This document shows positions 44,435-53,586 of a stretch of 64,000 nt of DNA, in pieces; position 1 is the stretch's first letter; each line of letters starts with the position of its first letter. The stretch is taken from NCBI GenBank assembly GCA_963775335.1, contig CAVZIJ010000003.1, forward strand, positions 2,232,001 to 2,296,000, read 5' to 3'. The translations under genes and the position numbers were made by a program. This DNA comes from CAVQCX01 sp963775335. Lineage in GTDB: Bacteria > Pseudomonadota > Gammaproteobacteria > Chromatiales > Chromatiaceae. The notes below the pieces were generated by a model. It was not told the origin of the DNA, made no database searches, and saw nothing but the letters and a program-made list of their open reading frames with translations.

Positions 44435-45447
44435 GCCGCGCGGTGTCCTCGTTTCGCGCCTTCCGTATCCACGACGACGAGCGGGGCTACCGCGCCGGCG
44501 TGGAGACCCTCGGCCTCGCCGATCTCGCGGCCAGCGAAGGCGAGGTGCTGATTCGCGTGCGCTACTCCAGCGTCAACTACAAGGATGCCCTGGCGGGCAC
44601 CGGGCGGGGCAAGATCCTGCGCCGGTTTCCCCTGGTCGGGGGCGTGGACGCCGCGGGCGAGGTGGCGCAGTCCATAGACCCGCGCTTCGGTCCAGGCGAC
44701 CCGGTGATCGTCACCGGCCATGGGCTGGGCGTGTATCACGACGGTGGCTACGCGCAATGGCTGCGTGTGCCCGCGGACTGGGTGACACCCCTGCCCGAGG
44801 GCCTGACGCTCTTTCAGGCCATGGCCCTGGGCACCGCCGGCTTTACCGCCGCCCTAGCCCTGTTCCGCATGGAGCGTAACGGCCAGTCTCCGGGGATGGG
44901 GCCGATCCTGGTGAGCGGCGCCAGCGGAGGTGTCGGGAGCATCGCTGTCAGAATTTTTTACACTTACGGCTACGAGGTGGTCGCCGTATCGGGGAAGCCC
45001 GAGTGTCACGAGTGGCTCAAGGGCCTGGGCGCGACGCGGGTCCTGGCCCGGGACCAGCTGGAGCTCGGCGAGCGGCCGCTGGAGAAGGGGGTCTGGGGCG
45101 GCGCCGTAGACACCGTCGGCGGGCCGGTGCTTGCCGGGTTGACCCGCTCGGTGCGACCCTGGGGCAACATCGCCGCCATCGGCCTGGCGGCGGGGACCGA
45201 CCTGCACACCACCGTGATGCCTTTCATCATCCGCGGGGTGAGCCTGCTAGGGATCAACTCGCAGGAGTGTCCTCAGGACATCCGCGCCCAGGTCTGGCCC
45301 TTGCTGACCGCCAGAAACGCTGGCAGCGATTGGGAGTCGTTGGCCACCCATCGGCTGGGGCTGGACGGGTTGACAGGGGTTTTCGAGCAACTGCTCGCGG
45401 GGCGGGTGCACGGGCGATGCGTCGTGGATATCCAGGCAGCACGCTGA
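44431..45447 (+). CDS. acuI: MDR-family oxidoreductase, acrylyl-CoA reductase-like (AcuI/YhdH)
   Basis: The 338-aa NADPH-dependent medium-chain dehydrogenase resembles AcuI: VLIRVRYSSVNYKDALAGTGRGKI, FPLVGGVDAAGEV, the cofactor loop SGASGGVGSIAV and TTVMPFIIRGVSLLGINS. AcuI reduces acrylyl-CoA to propionyl-CoA. The overlap with fumarase by ATGA is secure. The stretch encoding VRIFYTY (44946-44964) is AT-rich and identical to a regulatory element near 45509, where other family members usually have a different helix sequence. Confidence 0.88.
   Translation: MSRAVSSFRAFRIHDDERGYRAGVETLGLADLAASEGEVLIRVRYSSVNYKDALAGTGRGKILRRFPLVGGVDAAGEVAQSIDPRFGPGDPVIVTGHGLGVYHDGGYAQWLRVPADWVTPLPEGLTLFQAMALGTAGFTAALALFRMERNGQSPGMGPILVSGASGGVGSIAVRIFYTYGYEVVAVSGKPECHEWLKGLGATRVLARDQLELGERPLEKGVWGGAVDTVGGPVLAGLTRSVRPWGNIAAIGLAAGTDLHTTVMPFIIRGVSLLGINSQECPQDIRAQVWPLLTARNAGSDWESLATHRLGLDGLTGVFEQLLAGRVHGRCVVDIQAAR
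44946..44964 (+). repeat. intragenic copy of the T-rich 19-mer
   Basis: TGTCAGAATTTTTTACACT here is identical over all 19 nt to 45509-45527 upstream of PEP-CTERM gene 2. It lies in frame inside acuI and contrasts with the local GC-rich codon use. Confidence 0.85.
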
Positions 45448-45508
45448 ATTGTCCGTCCCCGCGGGTCCGGCAAGCGCATCGGCTGGAGACACATCGGCCG
45501 GGGCGCGG

Positions 45509-45527
45509 TGTCAGAATTTTTTACACT
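45509..45527 (+). promoter_or_regulatory. T-rich upstream element, copy at PEP-CTERM gene 2
   Basis: TGTCAGAATTTTTTACACT lies about 74 nt upstream of the -24 GG of the sigma-54 promoter and 133 nt before the ATG. Similar elements occur at 38140-38158 and 53478-53496. Confidence 0.7.
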
Positions 45528-45598
45528 GCATCACACTTTTCCGTGAGAACATTCAGCGGCCCTGCTGCAAGTCCCTGTCAACACACGAAGTTTTCTGG

Positions 45599-45616
45599 TT
45601 GGCTCGGAAAGTGCTA
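45599..45616 (+). promoter_or_regulatory. sigma-54 (-24/-12) promoter of PEP-CTERM gene 2
   Basis: TTGGCTCGGAAAGTGCTA has GG (45601-45602), exactly ten nt, then GC (45613-45614). Transcription would start about 12 nt later, leaving a leader of about 35 nt before ATG 45660. Confidence 0.72.
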
Positions 45617-45659
45617 GCTCAACCTACTACAGAACCCACGCGAAGGAAAAGGGATCGAG

Positions 45660-46418
45660 ATGCGCAAACTGACTCAGGGGATCGTCGCAGTAGCGGCGCT
45701 GATGGCCGCCTCGGTCGCGAGTGCCGGTGTCTATCCGGGCGACGTGTTCCAGGCGATCGACAACTTTGACCAGACAGGGGCAATTGTCGGCGGGACACAG
45801 AACGTCGGGGGTCCCAACAACTCGATAGTGAACGGCTACAACGCATCCCCCGGCTATGCCCAGTATCAGGCCAGCGGAGCGCTGGGGGGATATCGCGACG
45901 TCACGGTGCTAAACACCGGAGGCCAAGGTACCGCTTCCGTGAACCAAGTTGGCCTTGGATACCTGCGCGCAGCCAACACCTTCGGCACCACTGATGTTTA
46001 CCTCACGTGGGACGGCTCAACTCCGGTGGGCGCGACTCCGGCTGGCCTAAGCCACACGGGTCTCGGAGGGGTGGACCTCGGGACGGTGGGCATTGTCATC
46101 GGCTTGGTCGGTGGCAACTTACCGTTAGGCACGTCGGCGCAGCTCACCATCTGGAACTCGGGGACGGCGTACTCCGCGACGAACAGCCTCACCGGCGCCG
46201 GGCTCCAGTACTTCAGCTTCGATCAATTCGGGCTTGCTGATTTTGCGAACGTCGGTGCGGTTCAGCTCCACATCTTCGGCCCCTCAAGTCCCACCGGCCT
46301 CAACCCTTGGGGGATCCAGGCGGACTATATCGATGCCGTCCCTGCCCCGGCGCCCCTGGCGCTCATGGGCCTGGGCCTGATGGCCATGGGCTGGGTGCGG
46401 AAGCGTCTGCATAGCTGA
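45660..46418 (+). CDS. PEP-CTERM sorting domain protein (VDNFDQ-type)
   Basis: The 252-aa secreted protein has a signal peptide (LTQGIVAVAALMAASVASA) and a beta-sandwich-like body (AIDNFDQTG, GALGGYRDVTVLN, DVYLTWDGS, GLGGVDL, LTIWNSG, YFSFDQFG). It ends in a classical PEP-CTERM tail VPAPAPLALMGLGLMAMGWVRKR. It shares the order of these motifs with the protein at 53621, so they are paralogues. Its own sigma-54 type promoter precedes it. Surface or matrix localisation after exosortase processing is expected. Confidence 0.88.
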   Translation: MRKLTQGIVAVAALMAASVASAGVYPGDVFQAIDNFDQTGAIVGGTQNVGGPNNSIVNGYNASPGYAQYQASGALGGYRDVTVLNTGGQGTASVNQVGLGYLRAANTFGTTDVYLTWDGSTPVGATPAGLSHTGLGGVDLGTVGIVIGLVGGNLPLGTSAQLTIWNSGTAYSATNSLTGAGLQYFSFDQFGLADFANVGAVQLHIFGPSSPTGLNPWGIQADYIDAVPAPAPLALMGLGLMAMGWVRKRLHS

Positions 46419-46440
46419 CCATCACGCGACTCGGACACCC

Positions 46441-46470
46441 AAACGGCGGCCTCGGTCGCCGTTTTCCTTT
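46441..46470 (+). terminator. terminator after PEP-CTERM gene 2
   Basis: The stem AAACGGCG...CGCCGTTT is followed by TCCTTTC, 22 nt beyond the stop codon. Confidence 0.7.
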
Positions 46471-46714
46471 CTGCGCCCACACGAGCCGGCGGCTTGGGCC
46501 GCGCAGCTATCTAGTGTCCGCGCGGAAACCCCGTAATCCTGAAGCAATCCCATCGGAGCGCAATGGGTATAGAGCTGCATCTCCGCGCGACAGAGCAGAA
46601 GAAGGGGTATTGAGGAGGGATGCGGCGGCGCAGTCACTGTATATATATCCAGTCTTCCGTAACGCCCGCCAAACGCTCCCCTTGGCCATCGATCTGACAG
46701 GCGCGTTCTGGGGC

Positions 46715-48179
46715 TCAGGCGGCGAGCGAACGCGCTCGCTGCTGCTTGCGCCGCTCACGCTCCAAGACCATGGCACCGAGCTTGTGCAGGTTGAACCCGA
46801 CCACACCCCAGGCGATGTAGCGGTCGAATCCTTCAATGCCACGGTCGCGGCAGCGATCCAGGCCGTGCACTTGCAAGGCGTGAATCGCCGACTCGACCGC
46901 CGGATGCTGTTGGCGGGCGTTGACGAACGCTTCACTGGACTCGCGCTCCTGGTCGGCCTGACTCAGCCGCCCCTTTTTCGGCAGGGTGACGTGATCGAGC
47001 AGCTTATCGAGCCGGTCGCGGTTGTCGGGGCTGTAGAAACCTTTGTCGAAGCTGAGGGTGCGCAGGTTCGCAAACAGGACCCGGGTCTGCTCGGTGAGCT
47101 CGACGGTGATCTTCTCATCGGTCAGCCCATGCATGACCTGATAGTTGAGGATACACCCGAACTGATCTTCCACAATGGCGGTGCGCACACCCAGCTCCAC
47201 CGGCACACCGGCTTTGCCCTTGACGATCCATTCGGTGTGCGGCTCGAACAATGAGAAGACCTTCTCGTGGTGGGGGACGGTCTCACCGCGGATCACGCGC
47301 GCACGGATCTGCTCGACCTGGCGCTTGGCATGCTCGACGAAGAACTCGATCTGGTGCGCCGCGATCAGATCGTACGCCCCGATGGCCTCCAGCGAGGCCT
47401 CAGCCAGGCCGATATGCTGCTCGGCCAAGGTGAGCAGGCTCAGATAGGCCTCGCTAATCGCTTGCTCCTTGGCCTGCTTCTTGGCCCCATCGCTCGAGCT
47501 CGATCGCTTGAGCTTGATCGCATGATGGTAGAGGCGTCTGAACTTGAGGAAGTTGGCGTGGTGCTCGCGCCAGCCCGTGAGCGCCGGATGCTCAGCGGCG
47601 GCGCGCCCGCCGATGTACAGGATCTTGCGGATCGCATCGACCAGCAGGTTGGCATCGGTCGGATAGTGCACGTCGGTCTTGACCACCGCCGAGTCGCAAC
47701 GTCCATGCAAGAGCGTCTCTTCGCCGACACCCAGCTGCTCGTGGGCGGCACCGACGATCACCCAGTTGATCATTTGCAGCGTATCGGGCTGGAGCCGCGA
47801 GAGGTTCTCCCCGAGGGTGCGCACCCGGTAGCGCTGGTCGCTATCGAAAGGCCCGTGGCCCAGCATCTGGCGCAGTGTATCGTGATGATTGGCCAACTCG
47901 CTCAGGCGATCATAGTCGCAGTGCAGACCCAGACGAAACGCCCCGAGCACGAACACCTGCCACAGGTCCATGGCCCGGTGCCCCGTTATCCAGTGCTGCG
48001 GTCTGGGCGAAGTCGCGGGCGATCAGCCACAGGATGGCTTCGCGACGCTCCTCATCTTGCTGCACATGCTTGAGCCCCGCGAGAATCTTTGGAATATCGT
48101 CGCGCGAGTCCCACTCGATCTCGATGTCTTCGAAGGGGGTCTGGCCCAGCACCAGCTGTGGGCATTGTGTGTGGCGCAT
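46715..48179 (-). pseudogene. ISNCY-family transposase, frameshifted
   Basis: The N-terminus starts at ATG 48179 with MRHTQCPQLVLGQTPFEDIE and WDSRDDIPKILAGLKHVQ. The frame breaks around 47977-47990 (a G-run), and the second frame continues MDLWQVFVLGAFRLGLHCDYDRLSELANHH, MLGHGPF and so on to 46715. These are ISNCY-family transposase motifs. The break may inactivate it, be a programmed frameshift, or be a base-calling error. Confidence 0.8.
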
Positions 48180-48277
48180 AGAGCGAGTTCCTGCAATTAT
48201 TCGGGAATCGGCTCTCGGGAACAAACGCTACGATACAATAAAATACCAGCATAATCAATACGTTAAGATACATCCCC

Positions 48278-50052
48278 GTAACTTCTCAATAACCAACGGC
48301 AACTATATCAATCAGCTATCGACATGAGTTAATGTTCTGAGAGAGGACTCCGAGCGCTTTGAGGGTGGCATGAAATGCCGAGCGATCATCAACTGCCAAA
48401 TATCCCGGATGCTCAGCGTAGCGAGTTGGTGGAGCAGTTGTTGGCGCAGATCGAGCGTCTTGTGCAGGAGAACCTCAGGCAGGCCGAGTTGGTGCAGCAG
48501 TTGCGTGATGAAGTGGCCGTGCTCAAGGGGCAGAAGGCGAAGCCGAAGTTCAAGGCGAGCGGAATGGAGAAAGGGACCGATCCAGAATCCGGTGAGGAAG
48601 CGCATGGTGACGACAAGAGCCAGGGCGATCGGCAAGGTGAGCCGAAAGAGCGCAAGCGCCCCGGCTCGGCCAAGCGCCGCAAGACCCAGCAATTGGAGAT
48701 TCATGAGACGGTGGAGCTCAGACCCTCGATCGAGCCCCCGGGCGGGTCGCGCTTCAAGGGATATCGAGATTTTGTCGTCCAGGACCTGAGGATTGAGGCT
48801 CACAATACCCGCTATCGCCTGGAGGTCTGGCAGACGCCGGACGGGAAGTGGCTGAGCGGAGAGCTTCCGGCGTGCCTCAATGGCAAACACTTCGGCGCGT
48901 CGCTACGCCGCTACGTGCTCTATCAACACCACCACTGCCAGGTCACCCAGCCGCTGCTGCGTGAGCAGCTCAATGAGTTTGGCATCGACATTTCCGCGGG
49001 GCAGATCGATGCCCTGCTGAGCGAGCGTAACGAGGTGTTTTTCGCCGAGAAGGACCAGTTGCTGGTAACCGGTCTGCAAGTCAGCCCCTTCATCAGCGTG
49101 GACGACTCCGGCGCACGCCATCGGGGCAAGAACGGCTACGTCACGCAGATCGGCAACGACTGGTTTGCGTGGTTTTCGAGCACCTACAGCAAGAGCCGCA
49201 TCAACTTTCTGCAGCTGCTGCACGCCGGGGACATCACCTACCATCTCAATGAGCACGCCTTGGAGTACCTCACTGAGGAAGGATTGCCCCAACAACCGCG
49301 GCGTCGATTGCTCAGCGATACGAGCGGGCCGATCACCGGGGCCGAGAGCTGGAGCCAGCACCTCGACGCGTTGGGAATCGACAGCGAGCGCCATCGGCGC
49401 ATCGCCACCGAAGGGGCCTTGCTGGGTGGGCTGATCGAAAAGGGCTTCTCGCTCGAGCTGGTGATCCTCAGCGATGGGGCCGGTCAGTTTGCCATCCTGC
49501 TGCACGCCTTGTGCTGGGTGCACGCCGAGCGCCTCGTGCACAAGCTGATCCCACTCAACGACACCCATCGCCTGGACCAGGAGCGGGTCCGAGACCAGAT
49601 CTGGACGCTGTATGCCGATCTCAAGGCCTATCGGCGCCATCCCGATCCGGCGTTGGTGCCCGACCTGGAGGCACGCTTCGACGCCCTCTTCACGCAGCGC
49701 ACGTCCTTTGAGACGCTCAACCAGACGCTCAAGCGGTTGCATGGGCACAGGGCCAAGCTGCTGCTGGTGCTGAGCCGCCCGGACATCCCGCTGCATACCA
49801 ACAACAGCGAGGGCGATATTCGGGTGTACGTCAAATGGCGCAAGATCAGCGGTGGAACGCGCAGTGATCTGGGAAAGCGCTGTCGAGACAGCCTGGCCAG
49901 CCTCAACAAAACCTGCCGCAAGCTCGGCGTGTCGTTTTGGGACTATCTTGCCGATCGGATCGAACGATGCGGCTCAATTCCTCCATTAGCCGATATCATT
50001 CGCGACCGGGCAGCCGCTGTGTCTGCTAGGCCGTGACTTATTGAGAAGTTAC
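48278..50052 (+). mobile_element. IS66-family element (ISBst12-like, single ORF), 1775 bp
   Basis: Terminal inverted repeats GTAACTTCTCAATAA (48278-48292) and TTATTGAGAAGTTAC (50038-50052) are perfect over 15 nt. They are flanked by the 8-bp target duplication ACATCCCC (48270-48277 and 50053-50060), the length typical of IS66. Only one transposase gene is present and the tnpA/tnpB accessory genes are absent, as in the ISBst12 subgroup. The intact repeats and duplication indicate a recent insertion. Confidence 0.92.
48375..50036 (+). CDS. IS66-family transposase (TnpC)
   Basis: The 553-aa protein has an N-terminal leucine-zipper-like coiled coil (ELVEQLLAQIERLVQENLRQ), a basic linker, and the DDE core: first Asp in SPFISVDDSGARHRGKNGY, second in ELVILSDGAGQF, and Glu in LHTNNSEGDIRVYVKWRKISGG. 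It appears intact. The start ATG 48375 follows GAGGGTGG. Confidence 0.93.
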   Translation: MPSDHQLPNIPDAQRSELVEQLLAQIERLVQENLRQAELVQQLRDEVAVLKGQKAKPKFKASGMEKGTDPESGEEAHGDDKSQGDRQGEPKERKRPGSAKRRKTQQLEIHETVELRPSIEPPGGSRFKGYRDFVVQDLRIEAHNTRYRLEVWQTPDGKWLSGELPACLNGKHFGASLRRYVLYQHHHCQVTQPLLREQLNEFGIDISAGQIDALLSERNEVFFAEKDQLLVTGLQVSPFISVDDSGARHRGKNGYVTQIGNDWFAWFSSTYSKSRINFLQLLHAGDITYHLNEHALEYLTEEGLPQQPRRRLLSDTSGPITGAESWSQHLDALGIDSERHRRIATEGALLGGLIEKGFSLELVILSDGAGQFAILLHALCWVHAERLVHKLIPLNDTHRLDQERVRDQIWTLYADLKAYRRHPDPALVPDLEARFDALFTQRTSFETLNQTLKRLHGHRAKLLLVLSRPDIPLHTNNSEGDIRVYVKWRKISGGTRSDLGKRCRDSLASLNKTCRKLGVSFWDYLADRIERCGSIPPLADIIRDRAAAVSARP

Positions 50053-50281
50053 ACATCCCCCGTGAGACCTTTGATGGTCCATTTCAAAAACTCGATTCTA
50101 CGTGTAGCGGCAAGTCCATGAAAACTCAGCTCAAAATGGATGCCGCTCAGACACTATCTAGTATGACTGGCCGGTCGTTACGCCTCTAAGCCCTTTGCTC
50201 CCGCGATCCCGGCCGCTACACTGGACTCCCGGCGCCGCAATCGCATCGAGCCCATACCCCACCCGCACGCAACTTGAGTCG

Positions 50282-53074
50282 ATGAGGAGCACCTTGATAA
50301 AGGGACTTAGCCGAACCACCACCGCTTGGGCGGCAGCCCTTCTCCTCGCGGCATGCAGCAGCCACACCCCGGGCGGCGACGCCTTCGCGCAGGCCCAGAA
50401 ACACTACGCGGCGGGCAACCTCCGGGCCGCTTACGTCGAGCTGAGAGACACGCTCGATGCGAGCCCCGAGAACCTTCAGGCCAGGGTCCTGCTCGGCCGG
50501 CTCTACCTGTACTCCGGGGCTCCGGCGCGTGCCGAGAAGGAGCTGCTTCGCGCCCAGGCCGACGGCAGCCCGCTCGACGATACCGAGCCACTGATCGCGC
50601 GCGCGGTCCTGGAGCAGCACCGATTCTCCGACGTGCTCAAAGGTGAGCCTCTCGCCTCCCTCTCGGCACGCGCCCGTGCCGAGGTGCTGGCGGTCCAGGC
50701 GCTCGCCCATCTTGGCCTCAAACAGCCCGAGAAGGCCGACCAGGCAGCGACTGAGGCCCTGGAGATCGATCCTCGCTGTGCCTCCGCCATGACCGTGAAG
50801 GCCCGATTCGCCGCCATCCAAGGCAAATTTGATCGGGCGCGCTTCTGGATCACCCGGGCCCAGCAGGCCGATCCCAAGGATCCCGATGCGTGGAGCCTAC
50901 TGGGCGACCTGGAGCGCAATCGGGGTCACCTGCCGGAGGCCGCAGCGGCCTTCGGCAAGGCGATCGAGTACCGTCCATTCAGCCCGAGAGATCTGGTCAA
51001 ACGCGCCCTGGTCCGGATCGACGAGGGAAAGCTGGAGGACGCCGCCAAGGACATGGCTCGGCTCGCCAAGCAGTTCCCCGGCCACCCGGACGTCGCCTTT
51101 CTCACGGGGCGCCTGGCCCTCGCCAAGGGTAAGTTCGCGGAGGCACGCGACGCACTGAGCAGGGATCTTGCGCTTCGCCCGCGCAACGGCTCGACCCTGT
51201 TCTATCTGGCAGCGGCGCAGCTGGCGCTCGGCAATCTCGAGGAGGCGGGCAATCGCTTGCAGCTCTACCTGAAGCAGGCCCCCGACTCCGCGCCGGCCCG
51301 CGAGCTGTTGGCGCAGGTCCATATACGGGAGAAAGACTACGCCGACGCCGAGAGCCTGCTGTCGCCGGTCATCGAGCGGGACCCGGCGGACCGGACGGCC
51401 CTGGCCCTGCTGGCCTTCGCCCTGGTGCGCGAGCAGAAGCTGGATCAGGCGCTCGGCTATCTCGAGCGCCTCGCGGAGCTGGAGCCGCGCTCCGCCCCGG
51501 CCCACCTCGAGCTCGGGGGCGTGCAGCTGGTCCTGGGCCGGACGGCGCAGGCCGAGCAGACCCTCGAAGAGGCAATCCGCCTCGCGCCGACCGACGAAAG
51601 GCCATACATGCTCCTCGCACGCATGGCCCTCGCCCGCAACGAGCCCGCCAAGGCACTGGAAGCGGCGAGCCGGCTCCACGCCAAACGCCCGAGCTCCGCG
51701 ACGGCCCTGAACATGAGCGGCAGTGCCTACCTCGCTCAGGGTGACGCAGCGCGAGCCGCCGAGTCCTTCAAGCAGGCGGCCGCGCTGAAGCCCGGGGACC
51801 CCTTCGCGCTGGACTCCCTGGCATCGCTGGCGCTCAAACGAGGCGACGAGGCAAAGGCCAGGCAGGACTACACGGCAGTGCTCGCAAAACACCCGGACGA
51901 CCTCGGCACCTTGCTGCTTCTCGCGAAGCTCGAGGAGTCCCGGGGGGATACGCATGCGGTGCTCGAAACGTTGCAGCGCGCCAACAGGGCCCACCCCGAC
52001 GAGGCTCCGCCCGTGTTGGCGCTCGCCCGTTACTATTTGACCACCGACAAGCCCCAGATGGCTCAGATTACCCTGAGCGGCGCTCGGGCCAGGTTCGAGA
52101 AAGACCCTGGCTGGCAGCTGCTTCTCGGCCAGACCCAGCTGAAGCTCGGCGATGTCAGTGGGGCCGTCATGACGCTGTCGGGTCTGGCACAAACTCATCC
52201 CTCATGGGGTGTACCGCACGCCCTGCTCGCATCGGCCCGGATTCGCCAGGGGGACTTGGCCGGTGCCCGGAAGGAGGCCGCCGAGGCGCGCAGGATCGAG
52301 CCTGATGATCCGCTGACCAAGGCCGCCGAAACCCAGCTCGCGGAGGCTGGCTCGCCTCTCGCGGCGCCGAGCGCGAGTCCCAAGCCCGCCGAAGCAGCCG
52401 GTACTGCCCAAACCCGGGCTCAGACGACAGCGATCCAATCAGGGCCGACGAAAACGACCGAATCGGATACGCCAGCCGTAGGCGCGGCCCGCTCGGCCTT
52501 TCGTCGAAGCCCGACCACGGACACGGTACTCGCGCTCGCGTTGCAGCTCTGGAACGCGGGAAAAAGCGCCGAAACCTTGGCGCTGCTCGAATCCTGGACC
52601 CGCGAGCACCCCCGTGACCTCCGCGCCTGGTCCGGCCTGGCGGGCGCCCGCCTTTCGGGACATCGCGACGCCGACGCCCTGGAGGCCTATCAGCGCATCT
52701 TAGCGGTCGACCCCCGAAACGTGGAGGCATTGAACAACGCTTCCTGGCTCACGCGCCGCGACACCCCGCAACAGGCGCTGGCCCTCGCACGGCGTGCCGC
52801 CGAGCTGGCTCCGACTTCGCCGGACGTTCTCGACACGCTGGCGATGGCAGCCTGGGCGGCCGGGCAGTCGGACCTGGCGTCCGAAACATTTCAGAAGGCG
52901 GTTACCGCGACGCCGGATCAGCCGTCCCGGCACTTTCACTATGCGCAGTTCCTCGCGGAGCGAGGTATGCGTGCGCAAGCGATCGGGCAGCTTCGGAGCG
53001 CACTCGGCGACGAAACGCGTTTCGCCGAACGAGCCGATGCCGAGGCGCTGCTGGCCAGACTGAGCCCGCCCTAG
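50282..53074 (+). CDS. prsT: PEP-CTERM system TPR-repeat lipoprotein, PrsT family (copy 1)
   Basis: The 930-aa lipoprotein has a lipobox LLLAAC (Cys 25), then TPR repeats along the whole length (for example QKHYAAGNLRAAYVELRD, LAVDPRNVEALNNASWL at the end). A disordered Pro/Ala/Thr segment sits around residues 700-750. The order and length match the PrsT family found in PEP-CTERM/exosortase genomes, proposed to act in the exopolysaccharide secretion complex. It was probably next to PEP-CTERM gene 2 before the IS insertion. Confidence 0.87.
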   Translation: MRSTLIKGLSRTTTAWAAALLLAACSSHTPGGDAFAQAQKHYAAGNLRAAYVELRDTLDASPENLQARVLLGRLYLYSGAPARAEKELLRAQADGSPLDDTEPLIARAVLEQHRFSDVLKGEPLASLSARARAEVLAVQALAHLGLKQPEKADQAATEALEIDPRCASAMTVKARFAAIQGKFDRARFWITRAQQADPKDPDAWSLLGDLERNRGHLPEAAAAFGKAIEYRPFSPRDLVKRALVRIDEGKLEDAAKDMARLAKQFPGHPDVAFLTGRLALAKGKFAEARDALSRDLALRPRNGSTLFYLAAAQLALGNLEEAGNRLQLYLKQAPDSAPARELLAQVHIREKDYADAESLLSPVIERDPADRTALALLAFALVREQKLDQALGYLERLAELEPRSAPAHLELGGVQLVLGRTAQAEQTLEEAIRLAPTDERPYMLLARMALARNEPAKALEAASRLHAKRPSSATALNMSGSAYLAQGDAARAAESFKQAAALKPGDPFALDSLASLALKRGDEAKARQDYTAVLAKHPDDLGTLLLLAKLEESRGDTHAVLETLQRANRAHPDEAPPVLALARYYLTTDKPQMAQITLSGARARFEKDPGWQLLLGQTQLKLGDVSGAVMTLSGLAQTHPSWGVPHALLASARIRQGDLAGARKEAAEARRIEPDDPLTKAAETQLAEAGSPLAAPSASPKPAEAAGTAQTRAQTTAIQSGPTKTTESDTPAVGAARSAFRRSPTTDTVLALALQLWNAGKSAETLALLESWTREHPRDLRAWSGLAGARLSGHRDADALEAYQRILAVDPRNVEALNNASWLTRRDTPQQALALARRAAELAPTSPDVLDTLAMAAWAAGQSDLASETFQKAVTATPDQPSRHFHYAQFLAERGMRAQAIGQLRSALGDETRFAERADAEALLARLSPP

Positions 53075-53272
53075 CCACGGAGCCGCGACGGAAAGAGTCG
53101 CCCGGCCGGGTTCAGTACGGGCAGCAATACCGCGCCGCCACGCGAGCGGATCGGTCCGGCGCCAAGCGGCGCCACCAGCTCCCGTCGCCCAAGCCCTTGC
53201 AACATCCGCCGGCGTTCGTGTGACGCCGACTCCACAGGCCGTCCCGAGTGACCTTTGTGCTGCTTTCTGCTA

Positions 53273-53433
53273 GGGGCTGTTGACAATTGCCGTTCGCGGT
53301 CCGATTACGGCCCTTTCCCGCGCTGACTGTGTTGCGGCTCGTCGCAATAGATCCACTATTCCTCCTCACCGCGCCTTGTCAGCACGAAAAATCGCTCGCA
53401 ATCGCCCTCGCTCAGACAAATGTCAACAACCCC
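53273..53433. repeat. MITE copy 2, 161 bp, inverted relative to copy 1
   Basis: The ends are GGGGCTGTTGACA (53273) and TGTCAACAACCCC (ending at 53433). The reverse complement matches 36944-37105 almost base for base, including TGCGACGAGCCGCAACACAG. Flanking TA on both sides may be the target duplication. Confidence 0.85.
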
Positions 53434-53477
53434 TAGGCTCTCTCGAAATTGCGCTGCTGAAAGCGGTTAAGTGGGCG

Positions 53478-53496
53478 CGTCAAGGATCTTTACACT
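53478..53496 (+). promoter_or_regulatory. T-rich upstream element, copy at PEP-CTERM gene 3
   Basis: CGTCAAGGATCTTTACACT is a weaker match to TGTCAGAATTTTTTACACT, conserving GTCA and TTTACACT. It ends about 74 nt before the -24 GG, the same spacing as for PEP-CTERM gene 2. Confidence 0.55.
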
Positions 53497-53568
53497 GGCG
53501 CGGAGCGGCCGGTGACCAGCGGGGCGCCGCCGGAGCCAAGTGGTTGATTGGCAACGCGAAGGGAATCA

Positions 53569-53586
53569 AGGGCACAAATTTTGCCC
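53569..53586 (+). promoter_or_regulatory. sigma-54 (-24/-12) promoter of PEP-CTERM gene 3
   Basis: AGGGCACAAATTTTGCCC carries GG (53571-53572), ten nt, then GC (53583-53584) and matches GGCAC-N5-TTGC. It lies 37 nt before ATG 53621. Confidence 0.7.

Larger units (their letters stand above)
46513..50155. mobile_element. ISNCY-type insertion sequence, split by a nested IS66 element
   Basis: The ends AGTGTCCGCGCGG (46513) and the complement of AGTGTCTGAGCGG (50155) are imperfect inverted repeats. ATCT flanks both sides (46509-46512 and 50156-50159) as a likely short target duplication. The element carries a frameshifted ISNCY transposase on the minus strand and was interrupted in its transposase-upstream region by an IS66-type element (48278-50052). 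Without the insert it would be about 1.86 kb. Confidence 0.75.

Noticed and set aside
50897..52198. Long antisense open frame within prsT copy 1
   Set aside because: It is a GC-rich codon shadow with no start signal or recognisable domain. Similar shadows occur opposite sucA, sucB and prfC.
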